DNA of 64,000 nt from Bryobacteraceae bacterium (GCA_030041495.1 JASHNT010000131.1:46642-110641), one strand, 5' to 3'; shown: positions 33,683-43,130, numbered from the stretch's first letter. Program-made: numbers and translations. The notes: generated from the letters alone by a model not told the origin.

Positions 33683-34341
33683 TCCGGATGCCTCCTTTTC
33701 AGTACGTCGGCCAAGCCGCGGTCGATTTCGGCAAGCTGCGTGTCGACGCTCGCGTCAAGGTCGCCACGCGAAGTCTCGAAGATCGCACTGCCGCGAGCGA
33801 GGCTACTGTCGGCGGTAATTTCGAGCCCCGCAGGAAGATTCAAGCGGATCTGGTTCTCCCGGATGATTTCTGCATCCGCCGGCGAAACGCGCAGGCGCTT
33901 TGTAGTCCGGGCGTCGCACTTCTGAAACGCAGCCTTGACCAGACCCAGGATCGCTTCCGGGTCCGCCGCTACTTCACGATGCAGCACTCGCCGCGCGACC
34001 TCCATCGCCAGCGCAACAGCGGCCGCTTCGGCCTCGGCCCGTAGTTTCTGGCGTGTGCCCGCAAGCTCGGCAACCACGGAAGTGAAGCTAGCTAGCGCGG
34101 GATCGAGCTTGGCCTGCGCGCGTTGTGCGGAGGCCGCCTCTCCGGATGCCAGCCCCCGTTGGTAGGCGTTGGCGCAAAGCTGTTTGACTTGTTCGGAATC
34201 GGCCGGGGCCTCGCCATTTCCTCCGCGCGCTGCTTGCGGTCCGGCAGAGCGGGCTGCGGCAGTTTGCCCGCGCACTCGCCATGGAATCGGCTGGGCGTCA
34301 GCCATGGCTGGATTTTGCCCGCGAACGATCTTAGACGACAT
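33670..34341 (-). CDS. fliH: Flagellar assembly protein FliH
   Basis: A 223-residue protein. It has a variable Ala/Gly/Gln-rich N-terminus, a long helix (EQVKQLCANAYQRGLASGEAASAQRAQ) and the C-terminal FliH/V-ATPase E-subunit-like domain (AMEVARRVLHREVAADPEAILGLVKAAFQK, then RVSPADAEII). It binds the FliI hexamer as a regulatory stator and keeps it near the C-ring. It overlaps both fliG (11 bases) and fliI (13 bases) in the operon. Confidence 0.9.
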   Translation of the reverse strand: MSSKIVRGQNPAMADAQPIPWRVRGQTAAARSAGPQAARGGNGEAPADSEQVKQLCANAYQRGLASGEAASAQRAQAKLDPALASFTSVVAELAGTRQKLRAEAEAAAVALAMEVARRVLHREVAADPEAILGLVKAAFQKCDARTTKRLRVSPADAEIIRENQIRLNLPAGLEITADSSLARGSAIFETSRGDLDASVDTQLAEIDRGLADVLKRRHPECAR

Positions 34342-35365
34342 ATTGCTCTCCCGCCGTGCCCTTCAAGCTGATGACTCCCTCGGTTTCCAGTTGCCGTACC
34401 ACCGCAATGATCTGTTGCTGCGCCGCTTCGACTTCTTTGATTTTGATCGGGCCCAGCGCGTCCATGTCCTCGCGCAGCATCTCAGCGCCGCGCTGGCTCA
34501 TGGCTTGCAGCATATGAGTCTTCATCTGTTCGCTGGTGCCTTTCAGTGCAACGGTCAGAATCTTGCGGTCCACCTTGGCCAGCACTTCTTTAAGAGCGTT
34601 AACGTCCAGTAGCAGCAGATCCTCAAACACGAACATCAGATGGCGGATGGTCTCGACCAGAGTTGGGTTGACCTGCTCGATGCTTTCCAGAATCTCCTTG
34701 CTGGTGTTGGAATCCAGGCGATTGAACATTTCGGCGACGGCGTGCACGCCGCCATAGGCTTCGCGGCTGAGCTCGCCCAGCGCTTTCAATTTCGTGCCGA
34801 TCACGGCGGCGATTTTGGAGATGATCTCGGGCGAAATCTCATCCAGGCTGGCCATGCGCAGCGCGACGTCCGCGCGCAGCTCCGCGGGTAAAGAGAAGAG
34901 CAGGCCGGCCGCCTGGGATGGATTCAAGTGCGAAAGGATCGGGGCGATGGTCTGCGGATGTTCGCTATGGATGAACTTGGCGAGCTGTTGGGGATCGGTC
35001 TTGCGCAGCGCGTCGAAGCTGAGCGTTTCATTGCCCAGCGTCTTCATCAGGCGGTCTAGCATCTTCTTGGCGGCTTCCGGGCCAAAGGCATTCACCAGCA
35101 CCTTGCGCGCGTAGTCCAGGCCGCCTTTGACCACGTAGTCGTGCGCGACGGCCATCTGGTAGAACTCCTCCAGAACGCCCTCGGCTTCTTCCGAGGTCAG
35201 CGAAGACACGCGGGCGATTTCGCGGCTGATCTCCTGAACTTCGTCTTCGTCGAGGCCGCGCAGGACGCCGCTCGAAGCTTCCTCGCCGAGCATGATCAAG
35301 AGAATCGCCGCCTTGCGCAGTCCTCCGAGTTTTTCGGCTTGCTCGTTTTCGGTATTCGCCGGCAT
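34331..35365 (-). CDS. fliG: Flagellar motor switch protein FliG
   Basis: A 344-residue protein covering the N, middle and C domains: GGLRKAAILLIMLGEE at the start, then EHPQTIAPILSHLNPSQAAGLLFSLP (middle domain) and the torque helix region VDRKILTVALKGTSEQMKTHMLQAMSQRGAEMLREDMDALGPIKI with the charged residues (Lys, Arg, Asp, Glu) that meet the stator. It forms the upper C-ring of the motor and couples rotation. It begins 3 bases after the fliF stop. Confidence 0.96.
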   Translation of the reverse strand: MPANTENEQAEKLGGLRKAAILLIMLGEEASSGVLRGLDEDEVQEISREIARVSSLTSEEAEGVLEEFYQMAVAHDYVVKGGLDYARKVLVNAFGPEAAKKMLDRLMKTLGNETLSFDALRKTDPQQLAKFIHSEHPQTIAPILSHLNPSQAAGLLFSLPAELRADVALRMASLDEISPEIISKIAAVIGTKLKALGELSREAYGGVHAVAEMFNRLDSNTSKEILESIEQVNPTLVETIRHLMFVFEDLLLLDVNALKEVLAKVDRKILTVALKGTSEQMKTHMLQAMSQRGAEMLREDMDALGPIKIKEVEAAQQQIIAVVRQLETEGVISLKGTAGEQYVV

Positions 35366-35368
35366 GAT

Positions 35369-37072
35369 CTATCGTGGTTGGCCCTCATGCAGCCAACTCC
35401 GGACCACTTGAGCTAAAGCGGTCGGGTCTTTTTTCGCTTCCGCGCCGATGTGCTTTATCAATACCTCGGTTTTTTTGGTGGATACAGCGGGTAGCTTGAG
35501 CTTCATCAGAGTTTCGGCTTCCTGCCGGGCCTTTTCGGCATTCTGCTGATTCATCTGCTCGTTGAGCTGCCGTTCCAGATCCTGCGGTGACGGCCCAAGC
35601 TCCTTGGTTTTGGCCTCTTCGAGCGCGACCGCCGCGATTTCCGCGGCCATTGTTTTCTTCTTGCGCGTGCGGCTCAGGAGCCCGAAAAATCCAATCACAA
35701 GCGAAAGAGCTGCCGCGCCCCCCACTGCGGCGAGCAGGGCGAAATTCTTCCGCCCTACCAGCTTGGCGAGCCACGGCGGCAAATTGATCCCGCTCCGCGC
35801 AGCGTTGTCCTCGGGTTGCGCCAGCGTGAGCGGCTCGGAATTGAGCGTGGCCTCGAAGGGGAACGCCTCCACCACCAGTTGATCCCCGCGATCCGTGTTC
35901 AAGCCCGTCGCCGCCGCCACCAGGTCGTGGATCACCTTCAGCTTCTCGGGCGAAGGAGGCTCGACGGTGCGCTTGGGACCATCCCAGCGCAAGGAGTGAT
36001 CCACTAGCACCGAAAGGGACAAGCGCTTGAGCGTTCCCTGCGGGAGCTTCGTGTGTTTGACCACGCGGCTGTTCTGATAGGTGATGTTTTCGGTGTGCCG
36101 TGCGTAGTTGCTGGCTCCTGTCGACGGCTTTGAAACCGGAGGCGGCAGATTCGACGCCGTCCCGGGAACTCCCGAAGCCGACGCCAGAGCCGGTCCATCC
36201 TGCGAGGTTTGCGAAGTCTCCATGACCGATTTCTGGGGGTCGTACAATTCTTCGCTCTGGTCGCCGCTGGTCATGTCGACTTCGGCCGAAACCCCGGTTC
36301 GAAAGTGATCGGCGCCAAGTAAAGGCTCCAATGTCTGCGCGATCTTCGCCTGAATATCTCTCTCGATGCCCTTGCGGTATTCAAGTACACCTTCGGATGC
36401 CTCCTCGCCGTCGCCGGGCGTGGCCGAGCGGGGACGGTTCAGTAGGTTGCCATTGGTATCCACCAGCGAAACCTGGTCGGGAGAAAGCCCAGGGACCGCG
36501 CTGGCCGTCAACTGGCAGATGGCCGCGATGTTCAGAGGCGAAAGCGGCGCTGCGCTGCGCAGTTTCACCAACACGCTGGCCTTGGCCGGCTCGCGCTGCT
36601 CGCTATACAGCGAATCCTTGGCCATGGTGATGTGGACCCGCGCCTGTTCCACTTCGCGGATGGACATGACGGAGCGTTCCAACTCGCCTTCAATCGCGCG
36701 GTGATAGTTCACTTGTTCGGCGAACTCGCTCGCGCCGAAATTGGTCTTGTCGAACAATTCGAAGCCGATGCGTCCACTCCTGGGCAAGCCGGCGGAAGCG
36801 AGCTGCAGGCGCGTTTCCGCGACTTTTTCGGATGGGACCAAAACCGAGCTTCCGCTATCGCCGAGCCGGTAATCCACGTTCAGCTCGCGCAACTTGGCTG
36901 TGACCGCGCCGGCGTCCTCCGGCGCGAGGCCGGAGAGTAACGGCTTGAAATCCCGTTCCTGATTCCAATGGTTGAGCTCGGCCAGTCCGCCAATAACGGC
37001 GAGAGCCGCGGCCGCGATCCATATGCGCTGGCTCCAGGAGAGCTTCTTCCACAGTTGCGTGAGTTGGTTCAT
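35369..37072 (-). CDS. fliF: Flagellar MS-ring protein FliF
   Basis: A 567-residue protein, usual FliF length. It has a first membrane helix near 20-30, the periplasmic ring-building domains (FKPLLSGLAPEDAGAVTAKLRELNVDYRL, EVEQARVHITMAKDSLY, ASVLVKLRSAAPLSPLNIAAICQLTASAVPGL), a disordered middle around 290-315, and a second helix (FALLAAVGGAAALSLVIGFFGLL) before a cytoplasmic tail ending in the FliG-binding helix (TALAQVVRSWLHEG). It forms the MS ring on which the motor assembles. Confidence 0.96.
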   Translation of the reverse strand: MNQLTQLWKKLSWSQRIWIAAAALAVIGGLAELNHWNQERDFKPLLSGLAPEDAGAVTAKLRELNVDYRLGDSGSSVLVPSEKVAETRLQLASAGLPRSGRIGFELFDKTNFGASEFAEQVNYHRAIEGELERSVMSIREVEQARVHITMAKDSLYSEQREPAKASVLVKLRSAAPLSPLNIAAICQLTASAVPGLSPDQVSLVDTNGNLLNRPRSATPGDGEEASEGVLEYRKGIERDIQAKIAQTLEPLLGADHFRTGVSAEVDMTSGDQSEELYDPQKSVMETSQTSQDGPALASASGVPGTASNLPPPVSKPSTGASNYARHTENITYQNSRVVKHTKLPQGTLKRLSLSVLVDHSLRWDGPKRTVEPPSPEKLKVIHDLVAAATGLNTDRGDQLVVEAFPFEATLNSEPLTLAQPEDNAARSGINLPPWLAKLVGRKNFALLAAVGGAAALSLVIGFFGLLSRTRKKKTMAAEIAAVALEEAKTKELGPSPQDLERQLNEQMNQQNAEKARQEAETLMKLKLPAVSTKKTEVLIKHIGAEAKKDPTALAQVVRSWLHEGQPR

Positions 37073-37085
37073 GGGCGGGTAAGAG

Positions 37086-37385
37086 TCACACCTGCATCCG
37101 CATTACTTCCTGGTACGCGGAAACGATCTTGTTACGGACTTGCAGAAACAGGTCGAACGACACTTCGGCCTCCTGCGTCTTGATGGCGACGTCGTGCAGC
37201 TCTTCGCCCTCGCCCGAAAGGAAGTTGTTGATGCTGGCTTTCGCGTTCTGACCAAAGCTCTCCACTTGCTGAATCGCGTCCGTGAAAGCGGATTGAAACG
37301 CCGTTCCGCCTGAAGTTCCTACAGCCGGGGACGCCGGCGTCTGAACCGGAGCGATAGGTGCTTGGATGGGGATTATAGGCGCCAT
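37086..37385 (-). CDS. fliE: Flagellar hook-basal body protein FliE
   Basis: A 99-residue protein: a Pro/Ala/Thr-rich N-terminus, then FQSAFTDAIQQVESFGQNAKASINNFLSGEGEELHDVAIKTQEAEVSFDLFLQVRNKIVSAYQEVMRMQV. The C-terminus is the highly conserved FliE signature (VRNKxVxAYQEVMRMQV). It joins the MS ring to the proximal rod and is the first substrate of the flagellar exporter. It lies 6 bases after flgC. Confidence 0.96.
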   Translation of the reverse strand: MAPIIPIQAPIAPVQTPASPAVGTSGGTAFQSAFTDAIQQVESFGQNAKASINNFLSGEGEELHDVAIKTQEAEVSFDLFLQVRNKIVSAYQEVMRMQV

Positions 37386-37391
37386 TTTCGA

Positions 37392-37820
37392 CTACCTCAT
37401 GATGTCGATCGAGTGGTTGATCATGTCTTTGACCGCGGCCATGGCGGACACGTTGGCTTCATACGAACGCTGCGCATTCATCAGGTTCACCATCTCCTCC
37501 GCTGGATTCAGATTCGGAAACGCGACATACCCGTTGGCGTCGGCATCGGGATGCCCGGGCATGTAACGCAATTGCGGCGCACTGTCGTCCGTGACTACGG
37601 TGGAGACGCGGACGCCAGTCGCCAGCTCATTCTGAAACGCCGCCGAAAACGGCGACTCCTGCGCGTCGCTCGAAAAAACCACATCTTTGCGCCGGTACGG
37701 ACCGCCTTCCGGAGTGCGCGTGGTCTCGGCGTTGGCCATATTCTCCACCAGCAGCTCCGCTCGTGCACGCTGGGCCTCCATCCCGGAAGCGCTGACTTGA
37801 AGTGACGAAAACAGGCTCAT
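37392..37820 (-). CDS. flgC: Flagellar proximal rod protein FlgC
   Basis: A 142-residue rod protein. The N-terminal helix with the rod signature is LFSSLQVSASGMEAQRARAELLVENMANAET (S-A-x-G-M and N-x-A-N motifs). The C-terminus NLNPAEEMVNLMNAQRSYEANVSAMAAVKDMINHSIDIMR forms the partner coiled coil. The start overlaps the flgB stop by 4 bases (ATGA). Confidence 0.96.
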   Translation of the reverse strand: MSLFSSLQVSASGMEAQRARAELLVENMANAETTRTPEGGPYRRKDVVFSSDAQESPFSAAFQNELATGVRVSTVVTDDSAPQLRYMPGHPDADANGYVAFPNLNPAEEMVNLMNAQRSYEANVSAMAAVKDMINHSIDIMR

Positions 37821-38158
37821 GATGAACTCTTGCCCTCATCGATGGCGTCGCGTATCTGTTTGAACTGGCTCCGTACCAGAGTGGAAGCCACATTGAAACG
37901 CATCGCATTCTCGGCGAGCATCCGGGCTTCACGATCCATGCTGACGTTGTTCCCGTCGGGCTTCTCTTCCAGTCCCTCAGCCTCGATGGTTTGCGGTTGC
38001 TGGCCGTTCACCAAGCTGGTGAATTCAAACTGAAAATCGACGTCTTTCGTCTTGTAGCCGGGAGTGTCGGCGTTGGCGATGTTGGACGCCACCAGCTTCT
38101 GGCGAGCGCTCAGAAGATCCATGTAACGCTGAAGACTCGATGTAGTCGCGTCGACCAT
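37817..38158 (-). CDS. flgB: Flagellar proximal rod protein FlgB
   Basis: A 113-residue rod protein: LQRYMDLLSARQKLVASNIANADTPGYKTKDVDFQFEF, with the NIANADTPGYK motif shared by rod proteins, and a C-terminal helix (MLAENAMRFNVASTLVRSQFKQIRDAI). The frame is open to 38191, but MVDATTSSLQRY from ATG 38158 is the normal N-terminus. It is the first gene of the flgB-flgC-fliE-fliF-fliG-fliH-fliI-fliJ run, all on the minus strand with overlaps or gaps under 15 bases, so its promoter should lie in 38159-38300. Confidence 0.93.
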   Translation of the reverse strand: MVDATTSSLQRYMDLLSARQKLVASNIANADTPGYKTKDVDFQFEFTSLVNGQQPQTIEAEGLEEKPDGNNVSMDREARMLAENAMRFNVASTLVRSQFKQIRDAIDEGKSSS

Positions 38159-38308
38159 GACGGCCTGAGTGGTGCAACTCAGAGGCCGCAATTCAGAAAC
38201 GTGCTATTTTGCCTGAGAAAACCGTGCGCGGCGGGACGTGCGCCGCCAAGATTTTGCCGCTCGTTCAAGCTGGGTGCGCGGTACGCCTTATCGCGCAGGC
38301 GGTATTAG

Positions 38309-38455
38309 ACTTGCCGGCCCGCACAAGCCCGCGTGCGCTTCACGATCACCAATCTGACCGACAAAGTCGCTCTGTACAATTTCCTCTCAACCTTCAGCGG
38401 CACCCACTTCGTGCCGCCGCGAATGTATCAGGTTTCGTTGACGTATCGGTTTTGA
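38309..38455 (+). pseudogene. C-terminal remnant of a TonB-dependent (Oar-like) receptor
   Basis: A 48-codon open stretch, bounded upstream by an in-frame TAG (38306-38308), ends in TGA at 38453-38455. The peptide contains VRFTITNLTDKVALYNFL, then STFSGTHFVPPRMYQ and VSLTYRF at the very end. This is the terminal beta strand, with its final Phe, of large acidobacterial TonB-dependent/Oar-like outer membrane receptors (about 1000 residues). No receptor body lies upstream, where flgB is encoded on the other strand. I call it a gene remnant left by deletion or rearrangement. Confidence 0.7.
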
Positions 38456-38485
38456 AGCAGTCAGCCGTCAGCAAAGCTGACTGCT
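38456..38485. repeat. Inverted repeat after the receptor remnant
   Basis: A perfect 10-base stem, AGCAGTCAGC (38456-38465) and GCTGACTGCT (38476-38485), with a 10-base loop, begins right after the TGA of the receptor remnant. No T run follows on either strand, so a classical terminator is not certain. It could have terminated the former receptor transcript or the efflux operon, which ends at 38494 on the minus strand. Confidence 0.6.
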
Positions 38486-38493
38486 GCTGGCCA

Positions 38494-39852
38494 TCAGCTT
38501 TGAGGCACCGGAACGATTTTGACACCCTCCTGCGCGGAATCGCCCGGTGTCGCAACAATTGTCGCCCCATCCTCGATGCCCTGCAGGATCTCCACGCGAT
38601 CGCCATAGTCCCGTCCGACCGTCACTTTGCGCAAATGAATGACGCCGTCGGGAGCGACCTCGGCCAATTGCGCCCCATCCGACCGGACAATCAGCGCAGG
38701 CGCCGGAACCACCAGCGGCGGATCGGCCGAGTTGCTGGTGAGGGTCACGTCCGCGTACATACCGGGAAACAATGAGCCATCAGGATTAGGAACGTCGACC
38801 TCCGTCAGCATCGTCCGGCTCGACGGATCGAGCGAGTCTGACGTGCGGGCGACCGAGCCATGAAACGTTCGCCCAGGGAAATTGGTCAGCATCACCTGCG
38901 CGGGCTGGCCCACGTGAACCGCGTTCGCGCTGACCTGCGGAACGTTGACGAATGTACGCAAGACCCCGATCTGCGCCATCCGGAACAGCACCGTGCTGCC
39001 GGTGTTGACCAGCGCGCCGATATCGACATTGCGCTGCGTGATCACGCCGTCGAAAGGAGCCTTCACGGTGAGATATCCGTGCAGCTCCTGGAGCCGCGCC
39101 AGGTTGGCCTGGGACGCCGCCAGGTTTGCCTTGGCCGCATTCAGGTTGCTTTCCTGGGCGGTCACCGCTTTTTCAAGAGCCTGGAGATTGGCGGTTTGTG
39201 CAGCGAACTGGGCTTGAAACTGATCGTTGTCCTGCTTGGAGACCACTCCCTCCTGCGTCAGAGTCTTGTAGCGTGCAGCCGTGACCCGCGCGAGTTCGAG
39301 ATTGGTCTTGCCCTTCGCCAGGTCGGCCTGTGCTTGCCCGACAGCGGCTGTTGCCTGATCGACCGCCGCTTGCGACTGCCCAATCGTGGCCTCAGCCTGC
39401 CGGATCTGCTGGTCGAGTTCCGGCGCGTCGATCTCGGCCAGCGTCTGCCCGCCGCGCACGTGATCGCCAATATCCACAATGCGCTTTTTGATGTACCCGT
39501 CCGCTCGGGCCAGCAGCGGCGCTTCCGTGATCGCCTGCATGGTTCCCGGTAGAGTGATGCCGCTCTTGGCGGCCTCCCGCGCAATGCGCAACACCTCCAG
39601 GCGCGGCAGTGACTTTTCACGCTGCGCGGCCTCGGCTTCCACCGTGGCGTCGCGCCGCTGCAGCGGCAGATAGCCGGCGAAAAACGCGACCACCAGCAGT
39701 ACAGCCAAGCCCAACAGCAGCGCCGTGACAGTGACGCCCGAAGGACGCCAGTGCTCTTGCGGCGCGCCCGGATGAGATTGATGCTGCGCCTGGAGCTGCC
39801 GGCGCAGCTCTTCGATTTCCCGGCGCAGTTGTTGTTCGGTCGAATCGTTCAT
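38494..39852 (-). CDS. RND efflux periplasmic adaptor (HlyD/AcrA family)
   Basis: A 452-residue membrane fusion protein. It has a cytoplasmic head with a short coiled coil (EQQLRREIEELRRQLQAQHQ), one helix (VTALLLGLAVLLVVAFFAGYL), the first lipoyl half (LARADGYIKKRIVDIGDHVRGGQTLAEIDAP), a long coiled-coil hairpin (about residues 145-270), the second lipoyl half (LTVKAPFDGVITQRNVDIGALV) and beta-barrel parts. It links the RND pump encoded upstream to an outer membrane channel. Its start overlaps the pump stop by 4 bases. No TolC-like gene follows. Confidence 0.92.
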   Translation of the reverse strand: MNDSTEQQLRREIEELRRQLQAQHQSHPGAPQEHWRPSGVTVTALLLGLAVLLVVAFFAGYLPLQRRDATVEAEAAQREKSLPRLEVLRIAREAAKSGITLPGTMQAITEAPLLARADGYIKKRIVDIGDHVRGGQTLAEIDAPELDQQIRQAEATIGQSQAAVDQATAAVGQAQADLAKGKTNLELARVTAARYKTLTQEGVVSKQDNDQFQAQFAAQTANLQALEKAVTAQESNLNAAKANLAASQANLARLQELHGYLTVKAPFDGVITQRNVDIGALVNTGSTVLFRMAQIGVLRTFVNVPQVSANAVHVGQPAQVMLTNFPGRTFHGSVARTSDSLDPSSRTMLTEVDVPNPDGSLFPGMYADVTLTSNSADPPLVVPAPALIVRSDGAQLAEVAPDGVIHLRKVTVGRDYGDRVEILQGIEDGATIVATPGDSAQEGVKIVPVPQS

Positions 39853-42800
39853 GAAACAGGTTCCATCGCGTCCAGTTCGGCTTCGAGCGCCGCGTCGGCT
39901 TCTTCGTCCTCCAATCTCTTCTCCTGGTCGACTGGCGGATTGGTGCGCAGGTAGGAGTAGATGATCGGCACGACAAAGAGCGTAGTGACGGTCGCGCCCA
40001 GCAATCCGCCGATCACTGCGCGGCCCAGCGGAGCATTCTGCTCGCCGCCTTCGCCCATGCCCAACGCCATCGGCAGCATTCCAAGAATCATCGCCGAAGC
40101 CGTCATCAGCACCGGACGGATGCGGGCGTATCCGGCCGAAAGCGCGGCGTCTTTCGCCAACGGAATCAGAGCCCGCTCATCGTTGGCGAAGGTCACCATA
40201 AGGATGCTGTTCGCCGTCGCCACGCCGACGCACATGATTGCGCCCATCAGCGAGGGAACGCTCAGGGTCGTGCCGGTCACGAACAGGATCCACAGGATTC
40301 CAGCGATCGCGCCGGGCAGCGCCGTCAGAATGATGAACGGATCCAGCCAGGATTGGAAATTCACTGCCATCAGCAGGTACACCAGCACCACCGCGAAAGC
40401 CATGCCCAGGGCCAGCCGGAAGAAGGAGGATTGCATCGTTTCATACTCGCCGCGCAGGTTGAACGTTGCCCCGCGCGGCAAATGCGGCTCCTCTTCATGC
40501 ACGATCTTTTCCACTTGCTTGCCGACGCTGCCCAAATCGCGCCGGTCCACGTTGGCGTAAATGTCGAACACCGGCGTGACGTTCCAGTGATTCACAATCA
40601 CCGGACCGTAGCCCCGCTCCACGTTCGCAATATTCGTCAGCAGATGCGCACCCGCGTCGTTGCTGGCTGAGGCGTCGCCGGTCAGCGATTTCGGATCGTT
40701 CGCCGCCACCGGAGTCGATTCGTTGGTGATGGGCGTGTTCATCAGCGTCTCCAGCGAATCCATCCGGTACTGCGCGGTCTGCACGCCCACGTTATAGGTG
40801 ACTCCGTTCTGCGGGTTCATCCAGAAGCTCGGCGCAACCTGATTATTTCCGCTGAGCGAAATTAGCAGGCTGCTCGAAACGTCGCGCTGCGTGAGGCCCA
40901 TCTCGCCGGCCTTGGTGCGGTCCACGTTGACGAAAATCTGCGGCTCGCGGTAGACCTCGTGAATGTGCACGTCGGCCGCGCCCGGAATACGTTCGATCTC
41001 GTCGCGCAGGCGCTGCGCGATCTTGTAATCGTTGGGAACGTCGCGTCCGGCGATTTGGAGATCCAGCGGAGCCGGCAAGCCGAAATTCAAAATCTGGTTG
41101 GTGATGTCGGCGGGTTCGAAGAAGAACACCATGTCCGGGAAACGCTGGGTCAGGCGTTTGCGCAGCAGGACCTTGTAGTCCTTCACCGCGCCGTGCTTTT
41201 CGCGGTTCAACGAAATCAGAATTTCGCCGTCGGCCGACGAAATGTTGGGCACGTCCCCCTGCGCCAGACTATTCCAGGAGTTGGGAATGCCGATGTTGTC
41301 CGTAATGCCTTCAATCTCGCCCGCCGGCAGCGTGTCGCGGATCTCTTGCTCCACTTGATCGAACCTCACCGCTGTCTCCTCGATGCGTGTCGCAGGCGCG
41401 ACGCGCGCGTGCAGCCTCAATTGCCCCGCGTCGACTTCGGGGAAGAAATCCTCGCCGATCAGCCGCACCAGGAAAAATGACCCGAGCGAAATCCCCATGA
41501 ACAACAGCAGCACCGGAGCCCGATGGCGCAGCGAAAAATCCAGCAGGCCGATATAGCGATAGCGCAGCCGCTCGAAAGCATGATTCACGACGCGATGCAA
41601 GGCCCATAAAACGCCCTTTCCGCCGTGCCCGCCGGACTGATACAGCACTGCTTCGTTGCGAAGCAAATGATGCACCATGGTGGGCACCAGCGTTCGCGAA
41701 AGTAAGTACGAAGCCAGCATGGCGAACACCACCGCCATCGCCAGCGGCGTGAACAGGTAGCGCGCGGTGCCGGTCAAAAGCAGCACCGGCACGAAAACAA
41801 TACAAATCGAAAGCGTCGAAACCAGCGTGGGAACCGCAATCTGCGAGGCTCCATCCAGCACGGCCCGCACCAGCCGCTTCTTCATGGCCAGGTTGCGGTG
41901 CGTGTTTTCGATTTCCACCGTCGCATCGTCCACCAGGATGCCCACCGCCAGAGCCAGCCCGCCCAACGTCATTACGTTGATGGTTTGGTTCAGCAGGCTG
42001 AGGATACAAATCGACGTCAGAATCGAAAGCGGAATGGAGATGCACACGATCAGCGTGCTGCGCCAGCTCCCCAGAAACAGGAGAATGATGCCGCCGGTCA
42101 GGAACGCCGCGATCAGCGTTTCGCGCAAAACTCCCTGAACCGACGCCCGCACAAACACGGATTGATCGCCGAACAGCGAAGACTTGAGCGCCGCTGGAAC
42201 CGTGGCCATGATCTTCGGCATCGCGCTCTTGATCGCGTTGACAATGGCCAGCGTGGAGGCGTTGCCGTTGCGCGTCACCGTGAGCATCACTCCATCCACT
42301 CCGTTGGTGCGCGTGATGTTCTGTTGCGGCGAATAACCGTCGTGAACCGTGGCCACGTCTTTCATGTAGACCGTTGCGCCGTTGACGGTTTTGATCGGCA
42401 GGTCGTTGAACTCGGACACCAGCGAAGGGCTGCTGCTGACGCGGATTGGATATTCGATTCCCGCGAACTTCGCCGTCCCTGCGGGCACAATCAGGTTCTG
42501 AAGACTCAGCGCGTTGGAAATATCGATGGGCGAAAGTTGCTTCGCGTACATCTCGTCCGGGTTGATATCAACCATGATCTGGCGGCTCTTGCCGCCAAAC
42601 GGATAGGACACCGTCGCTCCCTGCACCACTGCCAGTCCGGTGCGGACGAAGTTATTGGCCAGGTCGAACATCTCCTGCGGGCTTAGCGTCGTGCTGTTGA
42701 AGCCGAGGTCCAGAATCGGCACACTGGCGGCATCGTACTTGAGGATTTGCGGTGGGAAGGTGCCCGGCGGCATGTTCCTCACCACCACCTGCGATTGCGT

Positions 42801-43130
42801 CACAATCTGCGCCAGCGCCAGGTCAATCTGCACGTTGGGATGGAAATACACCCGGACCACTGCGATGCTCTGGTGCGATTGCGATTCGATGTGCTCGATG
42901 CCGCTGACGTTGGATGTCAGCGCGCGCTCGAAGTTGGAGACGATGCGCCCTTCCATCTCCTCCGGCGCCAGCCCGCTGTACTGCCACACGATGCTGACAA
43001 TGGGGATGTCGATGTATGGGAAAATGTCGACCGGCATGGTCACGATGGCCGCGCCGCCCAAAATGGCGATCAGCAGCGCCATCACGACGAAAGTGTAGGG
43101 ACGCCTGAGCGCTAACCTAACGATCCACAT
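39849..43130 (-). CDS. RND efflux permease (AcrB/HAE1-like)
   Basis: A 1093-residue pump, usual length for the family plus a charged C-terminal tail (EKRLEDEEADAALEAELD). It has 12 helices and two large periplasmic loops. The proton-relay Asp pair is in LALAVGILVDDATVEIENTHRN. Other marks: MPVDIFPYIDIPIVSIVWQYSGLAPEEME near the start and GLLGATVTTLFVVPIIYSYLR near the end. The export substrate could be drugs, lipids or solvents and cannot be told. It is the first gene of a two-gene operon with the adaptor. Confidence 0.93.
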   Translation of the reverse strand: MWIVRLALRRPYTFVVMALLIAILGGAAIVTMPVDIFPYIDIPIVSIVWQYSGLAPEEMEGRIVSNFERALTSNVSGIEHIESQSHQSIAVVRVYFHPNVQIDLALAQIVTQSQVVVRNMPPGTFPPQILKYDAASVPILDLGFNSTTLSPQEMFDLANNFVRTGLAVVQGATVSYPFGGKSRQIMVDINPDEMYAKQLSPIDISNALSLQNLIVPAGTAKFAGIEYPIRVSSSPSLVSEFNDLPIKTVNGATVYMKDVATVHDGYSPQQNITRTNGVDGVMLTVTRNGNASTLAIVNAIKSAMPKIMATVPAALKSSLFGDQSVFVRASVQGVLRETLIAAFLTGGIILLFLGSWRSTLIVCISIPLSILTSICILSLLNQTINVMTLGGLALAVGILVDDATVEIENTHRNLAMKKRLVRAVLDGASQIAVPTLVSTLSICIVFVPVLLLTGTARYLFTPLAMAVVFAMLASYLLSRTLVPTMVHHLLRNEAVLYQSGGHGGKGVLWALHRVVNHAFERLRYRYIGLLDFSLRHRAPVLLLFMGISLGSFFLVRLIGEDFFPEVDAGQLRLHARVAPATRIEETAVRFDQVEQEIRDTLPAGEIEGITDNIGIPNSWNSLAQGDVPNISSADGEILISLNREKHGAVKDYKVLLRKRLTQRFPDMVFFFEPADITNQILNFGLPAPLDLQIAGRDVPNDYKIAQRLRDEIERIPGAADVHIHEVYREPQIFVNVDRTKAGEMGLTQRDVSSSLLISLSGNNQVAPSFWMNPQNGVTYNVGVQTAQYRMDSLETLMNTPITNESTPVAANDPKSLTGDASASNDAGAHLLTNIANVERGYGPVIVNHWNVTPVFDIYANVDRRDLGSVGKQVEKIVHEEEPHLPRGATFNLRGEYETMQSSFFRLALGMAFAVVLVYLLMAVNFQSWLDPFIILTALPGAIAGILWILFVTGTTLSVPSLMGAIMCVGVATANSILMVTFANDERALIPLAKDAALSAGYARIRPVLMTASAMILGMLPMALGMGEGGEQNAPLGRAVIGGLLGATVTTLFVVPIIYSYLRTNPPVDQEKRLEDEEADAALEAELDAMEPVS

